Of a DNA stretch of 64,000 bases, positions 39,801-54,800 are shown one piece after another. The notes beneath the pieces were generated by a model. The model saw only the letters and a program-made list of their open reading frames with translations, was not told where the DNA came from and ran no database searches. The stretch's first letter is position 1. Each line of letters opens with the position of its first letter. Position numbers and translations under genes: made by a program. Origin of the DNA: Phalacrocorax aristotelis (taxonomy: Eukaryota > Chordata > Aves > Suliformes > Phalacrocoracidae); the NCBI RefSeq assembly GCF_949628215.1, contig NC_134277.1, positions 96,337,963 through 96,401,962 on the forward strand, in the 5' to 3' direction.

Positions 39801-42800
39801 ACAATATCGAAAACACAGGGTCTTGGGGCTACACAATCTGTTCTAAATATGTAATGTGTGTACTTACAGAATCAGTTATAATATAAAGTTGCCTGAAATA
39901 TTTGCTAAATCTGGTTTGTTAGAAAACAAATATATTCTTCATATCTACAGGTTCATTGTACATATATGAATGACTTGTATGACCCACAGAAGGATACTTT
40001 TCTATATGGAAGCAATATAATTGGTTAAAAAATTCTGTTGCATGCAGAGCTCTTCTTTCATTCAATTATACCTAAAAAAGTTTTACAGAAGTCCTTTCAG
40101 CTTAGCTTTTTGTTAACTTTGATTATGAAATCACTCAATCATTTGCATTTGAATGCAAATTCAGATTGGGCTCAACTGCTTTGTTACAGATGAAACCAAT
40201 GAAAGAAAAAACCTAATACCCTCCTGAGTTCTGCTGCACCATGCAATGAAGATCTCTCTCTTTACCGACTGGGACAAATCTTCACATTCCTTTATTTCTT
40301 CCACATATTTAGCAACAGTTAAACTGTAACTGCATTTTATCGACATCCATTACTAGACTTAACATTTGACACCTTACTGAAACAAACCTCTTCTTTATCA
40401 CTGTATTAGTCTATTAAAGCTGGACCTTCCCTAGTGGTCCACACAAGAATGTTTTAATGATGCTAGTGACTTTAAGAGGTTTTTTCCTTTTCTACTGAAA
40501 ATTGCTTTCCTCTTCCACTGGAGGAAGCGTTTCCACTCCCAGGGAACAGGCTAGTAAGACACAGAAAACAGAATAACTACTGCCTGTGTACCCAAGTAGC
40601 GTCCAAGGAAATGTGTTTATTCCAGTCAAAGTAATTCCAGAAATTTACACTTGCCTCCAGGGACATGAAGATAAACACAGCTCATGATTTGCTTCTCAAT
40701 GACAGAGTCTGAGCAATCACAATTCAAAGATCCAGCATAAGGCCCAAGTGGACAATGTAATCTAACATTAATGACCAAGCTTGCTGTAACAATTGGGATC
40801 TATCACACAGGTCATCAAAAGACCCCACAATGACCAGGATCTCTGCAAGAAAAAGCATGGCCTTTTTCTACTCAGTTTTACTGCCATTATGTAGTTGAAC
40901 CTGACCAAATGATTACACTAACTTTTTCTGAAATGCCACAGACTGAAAAAATACAGAAACATGGCATGAAAATGTCATTAAGAAGTCATCTTTTGCAAAT
41001 CTGCGCATGCTTAATCATAACCTCTTCAAAAGGGAAGTGAAATAATGCAGCAATTACATGTAACAGTTTGCGCCAATTCTCTTAAATCAGAGACATTTGA
41101 ATTACAGTATTCAGGTGAAACAGACTTGATTCATTCTAAAATTATCCAAGAGTGAGTATCCAGTCACCTCCCATACGCATCAAGAACTTCAAGCCATACA
41201 TCATGGATAAGTGCCATGGCACAACTGAGAACCATCGACAGTGATCTGTAGCATCCAAAGTCATTTTACAAGCTCAGAAAAGAGGAAAGAGTTAATTTTT
41301 ACTTATCAGTAATGCAGGCTCAAATATAACTAGTTGCTTTTTTTTTTTTTTAAAATAGTTCATAGACATTAAGTACAACAAGCATATTACATAAGACTTA
41401 TTAGGAGTAAGAATACACTGTAAGAGCATGTACTTAGTCCTTAGAGCTGCTTCTTTTGGTGTGATAATTTTCTGTTATGTGCCCTATTCATCCCTACAGA
41501 CCAACATAGCTGCTTGTTAATTTTTCCAGGTATGATTCAAGCTTCAGTACAGTTTTCTAGATACTTGTGCTTTGATATAATCGGTTTTGATTCTTTTGGT
41601 TGAGCTCTTCTGAGATGATTCAAATTGTTATAACTTGACCACTACATCACCCGCTTTTAAAAATGCAGATGTATTTTAAAATACTCAATTTTTTATTAGT
41701 AAATTAAACTTATTGTAAATAGTAGTTATATTCACATATGGTAGAACTAGTTTTTCTAATTTTAACACTTATGTCTCATGCAGAAGATATTAAAGCAGCA
41801 CTCTGATGAAGTCCAGATTTTAAGCTATTTTTAGTGCTTTTTAAAAATATAAAAATCTTCCGTCTTTACACTCATAATGAAAGTCAGCTTTTAAATTCAG
41901 AAAATGTCAACCAAATACCACCAGACATGGAAATAACTTGCATTAAAAGACCATCATGGTTACTAAACCCTAACATTCATATTTAAAAAGTGCTAGAATT
42001 ATAGTTATTGGTCTTATAATTAGCCCCACTGTACTTGTCTTGTTAACAATACTTAAACACACTATTCCTCTCAGATCCTGCTTCTTTGTACAAACCTGGT
42101 AATGCAAAATAAGAGGTAGCTTCTCATTATACTCAAGTTGCTGTCAAAACCATTATTCTCTGCAAGTCAGCTTAAACCCTTTCCACAAATTTATTTAAAA
42201 AAAACCCTGAGGTTTTCAACAACAGTCATTATTGTAGCATGCTAATGACTGAGAAATGTAGAATTTATCTTTATAAAATCTGGCTTTATTAGTCCTGTTT
42301 TATAAGTCTAGACTTACAGAAAGTGAGACAGCAAGAGTTGCTCAGGGCCTAGGTTGCTATTTTTGGGTAACTTGACATTATATACCTTGCTGTTCCAAAA
42401 GTATTTAGTTTGTTTTTTTTGCACTCACATGGACTGATTTCAATTGAATTTATGTATTTGGTTCTTCCACAAATCAGCCTAAAAATGGTGGATTAAAAAA
42501 ATGAGTCCATACAATTTACAGACCCCAGTAACACTTCTGGATTATGTAATTTGCTGAGTTTATCACATGCCATTTGCCCAACACTTAGCTGCTTCCCAGC
42601 ATTGACCCACATTTACTTGGCAACCAGCTACAGAGGTCTAAGACATCATATCTGCCCCAAAGTATTTGTTACTGTCCTTCTGATAATGGTTACCGTTGCT
42701 GCAGCAAAGGTGGCCGCCAAAAAAAGAAATATGTACTTCTACCTACCTCTCTTGTGTGAATTCAAGACAACTTACTGCAAAAGCAACTTACAGTGAAGCT

Positions 42801-45800
42801 AACATCCTAGATTTTGCTCAAAAACACAGAGTAAAGACACAGATCTTTATTAAAGCTGCCATTGGGATTGCAACTCCTGACAAAGTATAGGGCTGTCAGA
42901 GGTAATGGCTGCTGTGACACTTGCAAAACAATCTCAGTGTAAAGACCCTCAGCCACAAAAATATCCATTCTTCATCTTTCTGCAGTTTGCAGCCTTTCTT
43001 ATAGTAATTACATCAGAAGGCAGGCTTCCTCATTTTATTCTCCTAAGATGACTCTCCCCAATTAATAAGAGTCATACGTTTATCAGGAAAACAACACACA
43101 CAGCTTAAATGATAACACTCATATAGAAAGAATGAAATTTAGGCTTGAAAGGATCAACGTTAATTTTGACTTTTCTTAAAATCCAAGCAACTGAGTTTGC
43201 ATTTCACCTTTTCATTTAATGTCCCTTTTGGTCTAGATTATAATATAATCTCCAATTAAAAAATGAAAAGAAACTTCACCATGTAGAAGTACATTAACCT
43301 TGAAATGGTCCTACTATCTTTTAAGCAGGAAAAGGTACGCTCTTTGCTAGTGAGCTTCGCAAATATACCTTGAAAGCTCAGACTCAGCCATCAGAGTTAA
43401 AGCTTAGTTTCTGAAGAGTAGATACTTTGGCAGTGGCATTTGGCATTTCTATGGACTACTGTTCCCACCTCATTATGCTTCTGTACACCCTTGCCATAAC
43501 ACTTTTAATCTACTTTTGTTCTTCAGCTATTTACTATTCAAAGCAAACTCATTTTCTTCTACCACAAGTACCTGACAGAACAGAACATGTTCAGTGCAGA
43601 CACTTTTCAGAGAAGCCTTTAAATTACCTTTGCAGTGCAACAGGTTTGTTCAAGACATTTATGACGTGGTTGAATTTATATAGACTTCTTTGGAAAGAAA
43701 AAATACAAGGTCTTGTTTAATGTGCAGAAGCAAAAGTTCCAGTGAACCAGTCTAAATCTTTAACATGAGCAAATTCAACGCTTCCCCCTCCCCGCCCCCA
43801 AACTATTGTATGACATGTATCTGGCAAGGAAGACAAATGGTGTGGAAAGCATCAGCCCGAACAATTATGATGTGTAAAACTTAGAGATTCTATTTTTGGC
43901 TGTTTATAGCAGAAAGTGCTGGCAGTATACTAATTTACATTGCTGGTTTTGTTTCACCTAATATCAATTTAACCCTGTCACTTGAAGGCCTGCATGCTGG
44001 TCATTCATAAACAGAAAGACACCAGTCATCCTTCATCTTGTAATTTTACCTCTTCCCCCCAGCAAACAGCAATACCCTTTTTCACAAAATGAATTTATGC
44101 TTAATCTTCAATTTGTTTGAATTGCTGCATCAATTTATTTTCTTTTCCTTCAAACCATCCGCTCCATCATTGTGATGTCCATGGAAAGTGATAGCTTTTA
44201 AATTAAAAAAGAAGCTTATCTCCCCAAATCCCTCTATTTGCATTGCCATTGTTTGCACAATCATGCTGAACAGTCTACATTATGACAGAAGGAATTGTCT
44301 TAATTACCTTGACCCAGGTTGTTTATAAGGTGTAAGTGCTCTCATGTCCTCACTCCTCATTCATTATAGCAATGGTATAACTTGTCTTTGAAGAATGAAA
44401 TTCAATCCATTTTTAAACATCTTCATTTCTTCTTTTGCTTGAATAGTTTAGTGTAGTTAATAAAACTAATCAGGTGGGAGAATGACAGAGCAATTTGGAA
44501 ACAACCACCATGTGTGGCAACAACTAACATAAGATGTGGCAGAAAATAAAGAACTTGCAAAATCAGCATTCTTCAAAGTTATGTAAGTAATATGCTTCAG
44601 CAAGTATTGTCTCCACAGTCTTGCTAAGCTCCGTGGCTGGGTTTTAGTCACACTTAACTGAAATCAAGAAAAATTCTTGTTCAAACAAGGGAAAGCAGCA
44701 AAGTAGCTTTTTTCAGAATGTAACTGGCTGAAATTGGTGAGATTTAATCGGCAATGATATGTTGTAGGGCAATTAGCTTAAAGGAAATGGAATGAAAATT
44801 TTCTTCAGGTTTCCCATGCAACATTTCCAGTGATTAAAAAGAAATATTTATCTTGTTTTACAAAATAGTGCATTGTGTGATGAATTTTGCACTCACTCTA
44901 CACAATTTCTTTCCTTTGGTCTGTTTGTTCTGGTCCCCAAAGTGTTCAGAAGTTTTGGTTTTTTTTTAAATGAAATAAAATAAAAAAACCAAAAACCTCA
45001 AAACAACCCAAGCTTAGTGCTTTATTTGCTTTTCTTTCATTTTGCTACAGGATAGCTTTCAATCTTGGTCTTGAAAAGAAACAGTAGGAAATTAATCCTT
45101 ATTTCATTTCATGAGGCTTAGAAAGTTTACAAATATTTCACACATTTGCAGTCATTTGCTGATCTTCAATTACAGGTAAAGAAGCACCTAGTTAAACTGT
45201 GTCAGAAAAGTCCTAAAAAGTTTCTTGTCCCAAGTCTTCTGAACATATATGAACAAAAGGCCAAGGGCATAATTTAATAAACTTCTCTTCTGAGCTATTT
45301 TCCCCTAAAGGCAGATTTGAAATATGTTCAACTTAATTCACAGGAAATGCTTTCACAAATGTGCCTTTCCAACAGAAACGAAGTCTCTTGTGAGTTTGGA
45401 AGCTTTATCCATCTCACTATTAAAAGCTACTTGTCTTCATAAAGATCAGTCCAATAATGCTCACATTAGTTCAGGGAATAATAAAACCTTGGTTTGAATT
45501 CAGATTACTTTTTACGTATTCTTCAAAGAACATAACAACAATATCTGTGAGACATAGTACGTATAAAGCTTTGCAAAGTCTACTCAAGAACAAGATGCCT
45601 CCAAAAGAATACATCTGGTCCACTTTAAAAAAGCAGCTGAAATGGCATGTAAAACTAGGAGATACTTCAGTGTTTGAGAGTTCTCTTGTTATGTTTTAAC
45701 AAGTTAAAGGTTTTTATTTCCAGCTGAAATGCCGAATTCACGCAGAGCTATCAGTTTAGGGTCATATTTTTTCTGTACGTGTCAGCTCAATGTTGAGTGT

Positions 45801-48800
45801 TCTTTTGTGTGTAGCCACTTAAGTGTACAAATAGACTTGCCTTTAGTGGGACAGAAAAAAAACACCAAAAAACCTCCCCAAACACCCCTCAAAACAACCT
45901 TCCGCTCGTCACAAAAAACACATCCACCTTGGACTAGCTTTGGCATGCTTCTGTCTAAGCTAGATGAAATCTATGGAAGCATACACCTTTGCATTAGAAA
46001 TGATGTTCTCAACTGAGAGTTATCATGAGACAACTTACTCCGCTGAAGATCCTTGTAACTTTCACATCCATTAACATGTCTACAACAGCACACTATATTC
46101 TCACACAACCTTCGTCTCAAAAAGGATTAACTTGTATAAAAAAATCCATTCTCATAAGTATTTTGACTAGTAAATAGACACCTGAAGTGAAAATACATAC
46201 TGAATACAGTCATTGGTGAATTTACTCAATATTATGTATCAATTTGATAAGTAACTAACCAAGAAAAACAAGTATTTGAAAAGACTAAATGAAATTTACA
46301 CGAAGCATTAGCTAACCAAAGTTAATTGGCAATCAACTAATTTGAGTGACAGGGACTAAAAGTTTGTTGACATATACTCTGTAGTACTGCTTTAATGAGG
46401 TTAATTTCTTCTGTGTTGACATTCAAGTTTATCACTTACAGATTAATTGGCTGAAAAACAGAACCAAAAATCATGCTCCTCCCTGACTGCATGGGTTTTC
46501 GTAGCTAGAAACTGAAACACTGTAAACCACAACACCATCTTAACTTAAAAGACCTTTAAGTACAGGCCCCTCATTATTATGACTAAAAAGGAAATCTTAA
46601 TCACATTAAAATAAGTTTGGGTACACTGTCAAGTGACAGTTACAAATTTATGAGACTGAATGATTGGTCATCCTGCTGTAAGAATGTCAGTGAAATGTTA
46701 CATTTTAAAACAGATACTTCATTTTTCTCGCTCTTAGCAATTCTAGTAACAGTAAAATCTACATAACTAAACAGAACTTTAAAAGATTTACTAGTATTGG
46801 AACTGAAAATTAGCATTTGGTCAGTACACAGTGGTTTCTTAGACACACATTTTGTGATAGCACAAACCCATCATCTTTATAGAAAATACTTGTGACCATG
46901 CAATTTTGGAAAAGAGATGAGAGGGAAATGTGTAAGAAACGTAGGACAACTTACAAAGAAAAGCCAAACTTCATTCAGGTTGTGGGAAGTCCAGATGTGA
47001 TCTGAACACTGATTTCACAACCCAAGCTGATACGCAGGAAGTATTCCATGTATTCAACTTTCTCTTTGCTTCATAATCCTGCCTTTAGCATAAAGTATTA
47101 ACAGCTAAGGAAAGTAAGTACCTTACATAAACTGAGCACATTCCAATTGAGATAAGGATTTTTTTTTAAACATCTGACTAAAGACAATGAGAAGGAGCTG
47201 GTGAGATCCTGCCTCTTCTCTCAGAAGAACTGTATTACAATTCACTTTTGTTATCTGTTCTAGCTGTATGTGACATTAACCAAGTCACCTGTGAAAGAGC
47301 AGTTACTAGAAAAAACTCTCATTGAAAATCAAAATACTTGTGAAGAGTCAGTGACTGCAAAACTGTTTACAGAAAAGCACTAAATTTCTTTATGAAGCTT
47401 ATTACAGTACCTGTAGAGCATAATGTATTAATGTATTCTAGAACTGCCAAAAGTATGTTTTTGAAGAAGCGCTGAAGACATAATCATACCATGTTGATTC
47501 ATACAAAATATACATATTCTTCTCACAAAAGAATATATTCTCACACAGATATGTACATGCTCAGACACGGAGTCTGTATCTATCTATGTATATATTTGGG
47601 ATAATTAAAGATAACAGGCATTTACCTCAACATTTGTAATCACCATTTCTCTAACAACATAAGCAATCGTACAATCTTCAGAGTGGCATCTGACACGAAA
47701 GCTGCCATATTGCATTACATCTGGTGGATCAGGCCAATACTGGTGACATTTGGTCTGCAAAGAAAATTAAGCACACATCAAGACTTTATACAGGTACTTC
47801 TGTTTCCAGCCTCCCCTCCTATGCTATGGTTCAGGGTATTCAAGGAGTGGTATTCCGGTCAGTTGGTGAGGTGTTTACATCCAAATTGGAAAGTAACATG
47901 GCAAAACAGGGTAAATTCTCTATAAGCTTGTGTTTTAGTTATTTTAATGAAAATTCAGGTAAATTGGATGCAAGATGCTTTCTGTCTGGTACTAAACTGC
48001 AATCGCTAAAATGACTTCTCAAAGCATAACGTAGGAGGAGAGAGACATGGATTTGTTCCATCTTAAGAAGAAAAGTGTAGGGGGGGAATTTATAACTTAT
48101 AAATTATAATCTTCATCCACCTAACAGCAGGTTATAGCTAAGACAGAGCCACATTTTTCTTGAAAGTAAACAATGAAAGGACAAAAGGTGACTGAAAAAA
48201 AATGCAAAAAGGGAAATTCTGATTAGATGTTGTCAAAAACTATTTCAGTGATGATGGTCAAGCACAGAAACAAGCCACCATGAAAATAATCTCCATCCAT
48301 GAAAATAATAAAAACCTAAATGACGTGATGCTATGCAACCTACATGAACTTCAAAGCCGGCCCTTTTGAGCATAGAGGAGTGGACCAGATATCTCCACAG
48401 GTCCGTTCAAACATTATTCTTAGACTCTGAAGCAGGGTCATGCTGGAATGCGAAGAGTAATGTGAACATGTCTGTGTCCCCCCCCTGTTCCAACACTGTA
48501 GTCTCACAGCTGAGGGAAAGAGCAAGGCAGGCTCTGTTTCTGGAGGACCTAAGAGATAACTCATTGTGCAGAGAGTGAGAGTGTGAGTAGGAAAAGGAAT
48601 ACCCAACAGCACTGTCACCCCTTAACATGCATCCCCGCAGAAGTTCAGCCTGCCTGGTACTTGTCTGGATGCTTCCATAAGAAGCTTCCCTACCTTCACC
48701 ACTTGCTTTCAGGGAGAAGAGAAATGAAGTGACCTTAGCTATGTCGTCTTCTGAAGGTTGCTTCCTTAACTTGGGTATTAGTTTTAAGGCCACTAAGAGC

Positions 48801-51800
48801 TACGTGGTACTTCAGTTTTTTGACAGGAATTCACTGAATGGGAAAACCATCTTCATTTTTCACTCATCATATTTTATGTTTTAAGGCAAAAATATTTTTA
48901 AAACACAATAATGCTTATAAACACTAGTAGCAATAATACTGTATAGAAAGTTATCACAGTAACTCGGTCATATAATGAAAGTTGCCCTCCACACTTTCTA
49001 GGGAAAACTGAGCTCAGAAACTGGAAGAACAAACAACTTTGACAAATGACACATACATGAACTAAAGAGATGCATATTTCTTTTCTATGTCAGATGTAAG
49101 ACTGAAGACAGAGGTCTTTTCTTAAATGATTAATTGTATCTACATGTTAAAAAGTTATAAACAAAGGCTCAGAAACAAACCTCCTGATGCAGGAAAGCAT
49201 AATTTGCCCTCTGCCTCAGACAGGTTTCATGCAAGGCCATCGATAACCTTCAAGCCTACCAATGTGTGACAAGCGAAGTCATACATGCATGCGAATGCAT
49301 CTGATGTACTGCATATACAGTTTGTGGTACACCAGGATACAAATGAGAGCTGAAGTTCAATTTCATATTAAAATTACATCTGTGAAATACTCTGTCTTTT
49401 CTAAAAGAAAAGAGACTAATCAATTCCATGTACAAGCATAAAGAACCATTTTTTCTCCTGTCCTCTGCTGCTGATAGTAAGAAGGTGATCTTCAGATCCC
49501 TACCACTGAACTGCTGAAATTATCATCTTCCTTTTTCTGGTTCACCTTCTAAAAAGCAGAGAGATAGCCACATCTAGTCAGTGTATATGAAACTTCTGTA
49601 GAAACAATCCTAATGCTAATATCTATTCCTCATTTTAAAACCTAAGCTTAGAGCAGTGCTGATGACAGGTTTGCCACCTCATTCCCCATCTAATCAAAGG
49701 CCAAAATGCTGTAGAATAGACTGAATTTGAAGTATTCCAGTGAGATACTAGTGCAGTGAAATCCTTGCCCACTGAAGACAGATCAAGTGTGCCCTTCAAC
49801 ATAAATGTTCCAACATTTCACCCCAGTAATTAAATGTTCTTATCTTCCACTTCAGCAGCTCCAGTCTTGTAAATAATTACTTCATGTAACAAATATAAAC
49901 GAAGTAGTTTCCAAGTATGAAGCCACTGGACTTACAAAAAAGGCCTACTAAAGAAAAAGTCCAGCTGAGATATAAGAAAATCCAAGGGAGTCAAAAAAAC
50001 CCCCATCTTGACACAACTCCCCAGACACTGTACTTAAAACTTCATTTAATTGTGTGTGACCAAAACAGCTGAGCTATAATTGTCCTCTTCACTGCCTAGA
50101 CAATTTAATAATAATTGTTACTAGCTCCAAAATAAACCAAGCAAATTGATATTCCCAACAGTTCTGTATTTCAGCTTTAGTTAATTTGGATTCTTTATCA
50201 ACTTAACAACGTTGCTTGTGCCACCTATAACATTTTCAGTCTATAACTTTTTAAAACTAATACAGAGTGGCAAGAGCTGGAAAATTTGAAGTGTTAAAAT
50301 TTCTTAATTCTACCTTTCTTAGGGTTGAAGTTCAATGGCATGAAATCCAAATTGTAACCATTATGCCCAAAACTTTTACTGTAGCAGTCTATCTGAAATA
50401 TTTTCCTCTTTAAGTCAAAATAATGCATCCATTTGTAAAAAATGAACACTACTGGGGGGAAGGTTTTTATCCTATAATAGATGTTCTAGAATGTAAAACC
50501 TACAGGGTTTGGGAAAAGGTTTTGCATTTGGCAATAGGGATACTCTGGCAAGAACATACATCTTTTCCTATGCCTGAAAACTCACCCACAAACTGGGCAA
50601 ATGTAAAACATCTCTGAAGGTAAACAAAAGTCAGAAAAAGCGTCTGGTGTATACATGTACCAGCAGGATAGTTTGAAGTTAGTGACAAATCGCCTGGAAG
50701 GCACCAGCTGACTGGGCAAAGTGTTAACCTGTATTTCTCCTCAATACAAGAAAAAAAATAAGCAGGAAGCTATTTTGAGTATGATACAGTTATTGCTTTA
50801 ATTTTCACTGTATTATTCTGAAATTAATGAAGTGCTAGAATTTATTTAAACATAATTAAAAGAATTACCAGAGCTATTCTAGAAAAGAACCTGCAACAAA
50901 CTAATGCAAGCTAAATTCTGACCACCAGCATGCTAAAACTAGTAAGTAGTGTAATGGCAGACTTGTTTGAAGCCAGACTGCAAGTTTTGTTTAACCTGCT
51001 CAACTCTTCCAAATGTCTGCCGAATCATTAGAATAACAACTGCAACATGGAGCCCAGTTCTTGAGGGGAAAAGGACAGCACACAGTACTTGACTGATCAG
51101 CAAAATGGAGTCAATGCAGTGATTTCTGTTTATCAGACTGCTGGTTTGTTTTCAAAGCAGCACAGAAAAGAAACTTGCAGGGTATCTGTTCCTCTAAGTA
51201 GTTCAGAAAGCCTAGGCTTCAGAGATAGGTTTCATCAGAATAAGCTGGCCTATTTTAGGGTTATTTAATCACAACAACAGGGGGAAAAAGTCTAAAGGCA
51301 CAGTAAAGTTCTTCAGCATACAAAGAACCTGAACACTTACCCGTCCTCGTTCAGTTAGAGTTGTTAACATGATGATCAGTGACAATTTGTGATCCCACAC
51401 TACTTGCCAGAAATGTGCACATGTGTGTGGAAGAGGCCCTTGAGTAGCAATGTACCTGTTCACAATGCCCACAGAAGGAATTTCCATCTGTAAAGAGGAA
51501 GAAAAACCCTATGTAAAGTTTGCTGTCACTACTCAAGTACTATTTATCTTTAATCCAGCATTTCATTCAAACAGAGTTGAGGGAAGATTAATGGAGCAAG
51601 CTGAGTAATAAGGTAATCAAGGTTATTTGTTATGTGAAAAAATCTTTAAATGTTTTATTTACACCAGATGTATACTATAGTTGTTCATGCTGAACTAGGA
51701 ATACATGATTAATAGTGAAAATGTATTTGAGCACTTGCTTTCCAAATTTTCTTTAATATTTAGTAAGGAATAACAGCAAGGTATACCAAAGGTACACTAG

Positions 51801-54800
51801 CAAAAGCTGTTTATTGCCTGATACTAGACACAGCAAGTTAACAGTTGATTCTGTGATTTAGGTGTTTAACTTAAGTATCTGACACAAACGTGTGTGTGTG
51901 TGTGTGTGTGCGTGCGTGCGTGCGTGTGTGTGTGTGTGTTTGCCCCTCTTCTCCCTGTCTCCTAGGGAGAGATTAGGGCAATCAGGACCCTACTTTATCT
52001 TCTGGAACCTTCATAGCATAGTTGGTAGCCCATAAGTGGTTCTAGAAGGAAAAAGGCTTATTTTTAACCTATAGGAGACCACCTCAGCATTTGCAGTATG
52101 TGGAAAGGTAAAACAATTTTACTGCATAAAGACCCTGCATATATATCAGTGTATACCACATGCTTGCATCTACTGTATATCAGGACGGCCACTTGTTTCA
52201 TTAGAGACACTTAATGTTTTACATTATGAATATTTACATCTTTTACATTTACAAATGCCCAAAACATAAAATGAAAAACCTTTATTCCTTAAAAAGGCTA
52301 AATGAAGTCTACTATTGTAATACAGAAAGTGGGCAAATACAGGTCTCCATATGACTTACATTCACGTAGTTTGCATTAATGTAGTCTTCATCTCCTTGCA
52401 ATATTATCCTTGTGGCATCATCTGCACACAAAAAATAATGAAGAGGGAATCAAATTAGCAATGAGGGGCATAATTCCCTTTTATTAAGTCAAAAACTGAG
52501 GAACTGCACACACACAAACAGCAGAATACAAACCAAAATAGATAACCTTTCAGAAAATAAAATTAATAAATAAGACTGAATATATAATGAAACCTTTAAT
52601 CAAGTAGTTCAATACAACAGTTTTATAAGTTCTCATTTAGATGATAACGTAAAACAGGCAGAAAGTCTGTATTTAATACTCACAAGGCAGAACATCTTTG
52701 TATCTATTCTTATCCATATTCTGAGGTACCTTTGCACATGTAACAGCTAATCCTGGTTTCTTTCTGTAAAGTTGCTGCAAGACAGAATGAGAAATGGTAG
52801 GATTCTGAGGGTTGTGATTATGATATGCACACACACAAAGTAGATTCACATGAAAATACACAGACTGAAAAAAAATCTAGTTATTTTATTTAATCTTTTT
52901 CCTAACCACCTGCAAAATTAACCTGAGAGATTATTTATTTCTTAACATGACAAGAATTTCTGTTATTGCTAGCCCATCATCATCTCTAGAAGAATTTCTA
53001 GGAAAAAGAAAAAGGGGGGGAAGTGTACGAGTCTGATATAAACTGTTTCCCTGCAAGGCTGTCTTTTTCTTGTAAAACTATGCACCAGAAGGAAAACAGA
53101 GGTTGAAGGTGGAAGAGGTGTGCAATAAAAGACTTCAGAGGAAAAAAATAGCTGCAGACCGATATTTTCTGGAATTAACTGTAATACAAAAAATTCAAAC
53201 AAACTTCTATTCTCTGGACTACAGCCATCACATTCAATCCTGCAAGTATCTGAAAAAAACCAAAGTCTCAATGTATTACAATCTCTTAACATGTGACTCC
53301 CTTCTTTTGGGTCAACCCCTATCTTGCAAACTTTATCCAGAGTAAGTGTAGGCATACAAGTGTATAACTAAAAATAAATTTTAGAGGTCAAAAGGCATTA
53401 AGTGCATCATACAAGACAACTAGGTACAGAGGGGGAAAATAATAAAAAACAAAAAAAAGAAATGCAATTACACAACTACAGTTTTTCTGTATTAAATATA
53501 CATGAAAGCAACTTACAACTGAGTTACATTAACCTGGCTGTGCCAGAGTTTTATATACTTTGTTGAACACTTACCAAAGAGCTCATTATATCTTACATGT
53601 TTAATGAAGATTTAGAATATGGTTCCACACATAAAATGGAATGAAACAAATAGGAGGCTTAAATCCCCTGCTTTGGTTGAGGGAAAAGGAACAACAGAGA
53701 AAGTTCATTCTACTGTGAGATTTACTGAATCCTAAGACTTGGTATCACAGCTCACCACATTTTTCAACTTGAACAGCATAAACAAGCCATGTGAGAAGAG
53801 AACTCAACAATACGTGTAACTGAAGGGCTGCTGAAGTTATAACTCAAGTTCCATTTTACTGGAGCCAAGTTGTGATTTCTGCTTTTTTTGGAAGACTAGG
53901 AAGAATAATTTAACATGAAGTAACAATTCTGGAGCTTCATTATTGTTGCCTGGCAAAAAGTAATTTGCCGTTGACAGACTACTTAAATTCTGCTTAAGTG
54001 GAGGAAGATATTCTCGAAAAACTTGATTATTTATAGTCTTATAGTCTATAGTCTACTGGCTAATTATTTACTATTTTACTAATGTGAATGGAGAGTTTGA
54101 GAGCCACCAAAGCTGATGAGGTGACATTGCAAATTTCTGCTTCTAAAGATCACTAAACAATGCACTTAAAGAAAGAAGGCCACTAAGCTGTCCCCTAGTT
54201 TATTAGATTTCAAAAAATTTTGTGCTTTTTTTGTAACATCAGTAATACCCTTTTATAAACACTGTCAGGAAAAAGTCGTAAAGGATCAAATATCCTATGA
54301 AGATTATTACAGGAGCTTTGTGCACAAATTCAGTCAACAACTTTGATAATTAACAAAGCATTGAAAGGGTAGTTCATATCTTTTGAGTCACTGTTTCAAT
54401 AGCCAACAGACTCATCGCTGTTGCTGCGTTGGAATGAGTGCTGTGGATTTTGGAAAGTAGTTACGAAACATTCCTTAAAAAAGGCGAGTCTTAACTCTGG
54501 CAATTCTTGGAAACAAAGCAAATCTCAAAAAAAATTGGTTATGCAATAAGCAATACCACAACTCTTCAGCCACCACCATTAAGTCTTAAAGCATTTGAAA
54601 AAAATAGTGAAGGAAAAGTATCACAATGGGGAAAAATTGTATCACTGTCCTACAAGTTTTCAGTGTCAGAAAGGTTACTCCAGAACTCAATGTGAAATTT
54701 TTAAGTCATAATAACCAAGGTTTCTTCAAAGTTACTATAAATGTTTAGATCCACAACAGCAAAACAAGCACAAACATATATACATTGTACTCCCTTGCCA

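Noticed and set aside
48407..48793. 128-codon minus-strand frame inside a PTPN3 intron as a nested gene
   Set aside because: It partly overlaps a worn CR1 tail and has no recognised domain.
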